Below the pieces are notes generated by a model, which was given only the letters and a program-made list of their open reading frames with translations, was not told where the DNA came from and searched no databases. A stretch of 64,000 bases of DNA from Christensenellaceae bacterium (GTDB taxonomy: Bacteria > Bacillota > Clostridia > Christensenellales > Borkfalkiaceae). The position numbers and the translations under genes are program-made. This document shows, one piece after another, positions 62,073 to 64,000 of the stretch. The stretch is from positions 10,848 to 74,847 of the forward strand of contig CAQTYU010000008.1 of the NCBI GenBank assembly GCA_948890655.1, read 5' to 3'. How positions within the stretch are numbered: position 1 is the stretch's first letter; every line of letters begins with the position of its first letter.

Positions 62073-63059
62073 TCATTCAACTTTAAGATTATAAGTATTC
62101 GTATCAATATAAAACTTACTACCCGTTCCGATTTCGGAAGTAACGGAAAGTTTATGTGAGAGCTTGTCCGCCGCCCGACGGGATAAATATAATCCTATTC
62201 CCGTTGATTTTTTTTCGATTCTACCGTTATAACCCGTATAGCCTTTTTCAAAAATTCTCGGCAAATCTTCTTTTCTGATACCTATACCCGTATCTTCAAT
62301 GATAATCACTTTGTTTTCTACGGTAATTGTAACGCTGCCTTTTTCGGTGTATTTGATTGCGTTGGATAAAAGTTGTTCGATTATGAAGGACAGCCATTTT
62401 TTGTCCGTAATAACTTTACAATTCGCCGGCGAATAATTTACTTTGATTTTTTTGCTTATAAAAAGCGGCGCATATTTTCTGACGGCTTCTTTTATAATTT
62501 CGTCTAAATCATAGGACTTAAACACCATATCCGTCATATCGTCCATTCGTAAATACCATAATGCCATTTCCACATACTGCTCTATTCGGAAAAGTTCTGC
62601 GGCAAGCGCACGACTTTCTTTCGTATCGGAGTTTTGCAGTATAAGCCCCATTGCCGAAATAGGCGTCTTTATTTGGTGCATCCACATAGTATAATACTCT
62701 AAATATTCCGAATGTTCTTTTTGTTTTTTGCTTATATCGTTTTTATATTGTTCTCTGATTTTTTCAATAACCGCATACAATTCCGCTTCCGTCAGATTTT
62801 GGGGAATAGGTAATTGCAAAGTCAGAGGGTAATTCAAGAGCCGAATACGCTCGAAATGCTTTTTACAATATAAATAAAAGTGTATCGCCACCAAAATGAT
62901 TATAATGACAAAACACAGCGCAAATGCGTATAAAATCGCTTCAACCGCCATTTGATATAGATATGCAATCAACGCAAAAACAGCCGTAAAAACAAAAAGC
63001 AATGCTATTACGAATTTATATTGCCATAGATATTTCGGAATGAGTTTTAGTGCTTCCAT
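62073..63059 (-). CDS. BceS-type intramembrane-sensing histidine kinase
   Basis: 328 residues. Two N-terminal membrane helices separated by only a few residues and no sensor domain, typical of BceS. The phosphorylated His is in MHQIKTPISAMGLIL. ATP-binding boxes: N box IEQLLSNAIKY, G1 IIEDTGIGIRKED, G2 KSTGIGLYLSRR. It senses peptide load through the BceAB transporter and phosphorylates the regulator at 63069. Gap to that gene is 9 nt. Confidence 0.95.
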   Translation of the reverse strand: MEALKLIPKYLWQYKFVIALLFVFTAVFALIAYLYQMAVEAILYAFALCFVIIIILVAIHFYLYCKKHFERIRLLNYPLTLQLPIPQNLTEAELYAVIEKIREQYKNDISKKQKEHSEYLEYYTMWMHQIKTPISAMGLILQNSDTKESRALAAELFRIEQYVEMALWYLRMDDMTDMVFKSYDLDEIIKEAVRKYAPLFISKKIKVNYSPANCKVITDKKWLSFIIEQLLSNAIKYTEKGSVTITVENKVIIIEDTGIGIRKEDLPRIFEKGYTGYNGRIEKKSTGIGLYLSRRAADKLSHKLSVTSEIGTGSKFYIDTNTYNLKVE

Positions 63060-63068
63060 AATTTTTTC

Positions 63069-63743
63069 TCACAGTTCAATGATATAGCCGCAACCGACTT
63101 TTGTTTTGATAAAATCGTCGATACCTAAATCTTCTAATTTCTTCCTAAGCCGCGTTACGTTTACCGTCAACGTATTTTCTTCGACATAATTATCGTCTTG
63201 CCACAATTTCATCATCAACGTATCGCGGCTTACGATTTTTCCCTTATTTACAAGCAATGTTTCCAATATACGAAATTCGTTTTTTGTAAGTTCAATACTC
63301 TTATCCCGATAAGAAAGAGTAAAATCGTTTAGGTTCAAAATTATGCCTTTATGTTCGAGAATGGAAATGCCGTTCGGCATATCGTATGTTCGTCTTAATA
63401 TCGCTTGAATTTTGGCAAGAAGAACGCTTACGTTAAACGGTTTGGAAATGAAATCATCACCGCCCATATTGACAGCCATAACAATGTTCATATTATCGGA
63501 AGCCGACGATAAAAACACGATAGGTACGTTGGAAATTTTACGAATTTCTTTACACCAATAAAAGCCGTCATAAAACGGTAATATTAAATCAAGTAAAACA
63601 ATGTGAGCATTGCACTCGGTAAACTCATTTGTAATATTTTTGAAATCCCGTGCTGTTATTACTTCAAAATCCCAATTTTCAAGGTGTTGCATAATTGATT
63701 TTGATATTATTTCGTCGTCTTCTACAAGTAAAATTTTATACAT
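63069..63743 (-). CDS. BceR-type OmpR-family response regulator
   Basis: 224 residues. Receiver domain with acidic pair DD near residue 9 and phospho-acceptor Asp in IVLLDLILPFYDG, and Lys in FISKPFNVSVL. The winged-helix OmpR/PhoB output domain follows (LTKNEFRILETLLVNKGKIV, VNVTRLRKKLEDLG). First gene of the leftward bceR-bceS-bceA-bceB unit. Confidence 0.96.
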   Translation of the reverse strand: MYKILLVEDDEIISKSIMQHLENWDFEVITARDFKNITNEFTECNAHIVLLDLILPFYDGFYWCKEIRKISNVPIVFLSSASDNMNIVMAVNMGGDDFISKPFNVSVLLAKIQAILRRTYDMPNGISILEHKGIILNLNDFTLSYRDKSIELTKNEFRILETLLVNKGKIVSRDTLMMKLWQDDNYVEENTLTVNVTRLRKKLEDLGIDDFIKTKVGCGYIIEL

Positions 63744-63777
63744 AAAGAACTCCCGATTTTGAAAGCATTACATATTT

Positions 63778-63806
63778 ATTATACTGTAAATTGCGTTAAA
63801 TAGCAA
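63778..63806 (-). promoter_or_regulatory. bceR promoter
   Basis: On the minus strand TTGCTA (63806-63801), 17 nt, TATAAT (63783-63778), 35 nt before the start. The 194 bases to the right edge (63807-64000) show no gene. Confidence 0.65.
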
Positions 63807-64000
63807 GAACCTGAAAGCGTCGAATGACGATAAGGGCGACAGTGTTCTGCTTCATTTAAGTTTCGACAAAATCATTAGTTTTATAACAACATAATCAAAT
63901 AGAACGCCATATTTACCGTGATATAGTTATCGTGTATGATTATATTCTTTTCTATAAGAATTGCATAGTTTTGTTATTCGCTTGTGCTTACCGTCTGGGG

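Overview
This window looks like a chromosomal segment of a spore-forming, low-to-mid GC member of the Bacillota, class Clostridia, most likely an uncultured gut lineage. The evidence is the yqfC-yqfD-phoH-(HD phosphodiesterase)-ybeY-era-yqzL-recO cluster, a lysine (L-box) riboswitch, a SigB/SigF-type partner-switching operon, pyruvate phosphate dikinase, and a BceRS-BceAB peptide-detoxification module. The species cannot be named from sequence alone. I see no rRNA, tRNA, CRISPR array, intact transposase or integrase.

Layout. 0-5 kb: a large DUF4011-type SF1 helicase/nuclease cut by the left edge. 5-6 kb: three tiny XRE repressors facing a DUF6809-like gene across two palindromic operators. 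6-9.2 kb: riboswitch-controlled asd-dapA-dapB for lysine/diaminopimelate synthesis. 9.3-19.4 kb: a large surface protein, an ArsR/P1B-ATPase metal-efflux operon, a purine permease, a membrane-bound XRE protein and adenine deaminase. 19.6-28.9 kb: core genes secA, prfB, tsaD and a type 2 ileS. 29-32.2 kb: feoA, an unusual short feoB, and an RluA-type pseudouridine synthase. 32.2-39.4 kb: citrate synthase, a four-gene anti-sigma/sigma operon with two kinase-like proteins, a membrane protein, a PucR-type regulator and a C-terminal processing protease. 39.5-41.7 kb: a decayed redox cassette (LysR, CMD-cupin, aldo-keto reductase, flavodoxin), all broken. 41.7-43.3 kb: a MinD-like ATPase with a small MinE-like partner, then a second XRE/small-gene module. 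43.3-52.9 kb: the sporulation/ribosome-maturation cluster and ppdK. 52.9-59.2 kb: accessory genes (DUF4238, two LRR_5 proteins, a metallopeptidase) and an about 1-kb stretch with degraded DNA and two structured repeats. 59.2-63.8 kb: bceR-bceS-bceA-bceB, transcribed leftward.

Functional links. The adenine deaminase and NCS2 permease form a purine-salvage neighbourhood. ArsR and the ATPase form a self-regulated metal-export unit. The sigma operon probably gives a stress or developmental switch. The Bce genes sense and remove cell-wall-active peptides.

Points most worth a second look: the strand-composition switch near 30 kb; the identical 29-bp operator geometry at two XRE modules with unrelated operator sequences; the second, degenerate kinase in the sigma operon; the MinD/MinE-like pair with a non-standard P-loop; and the FeoB whose G4 guanine-recognition motif is lost.
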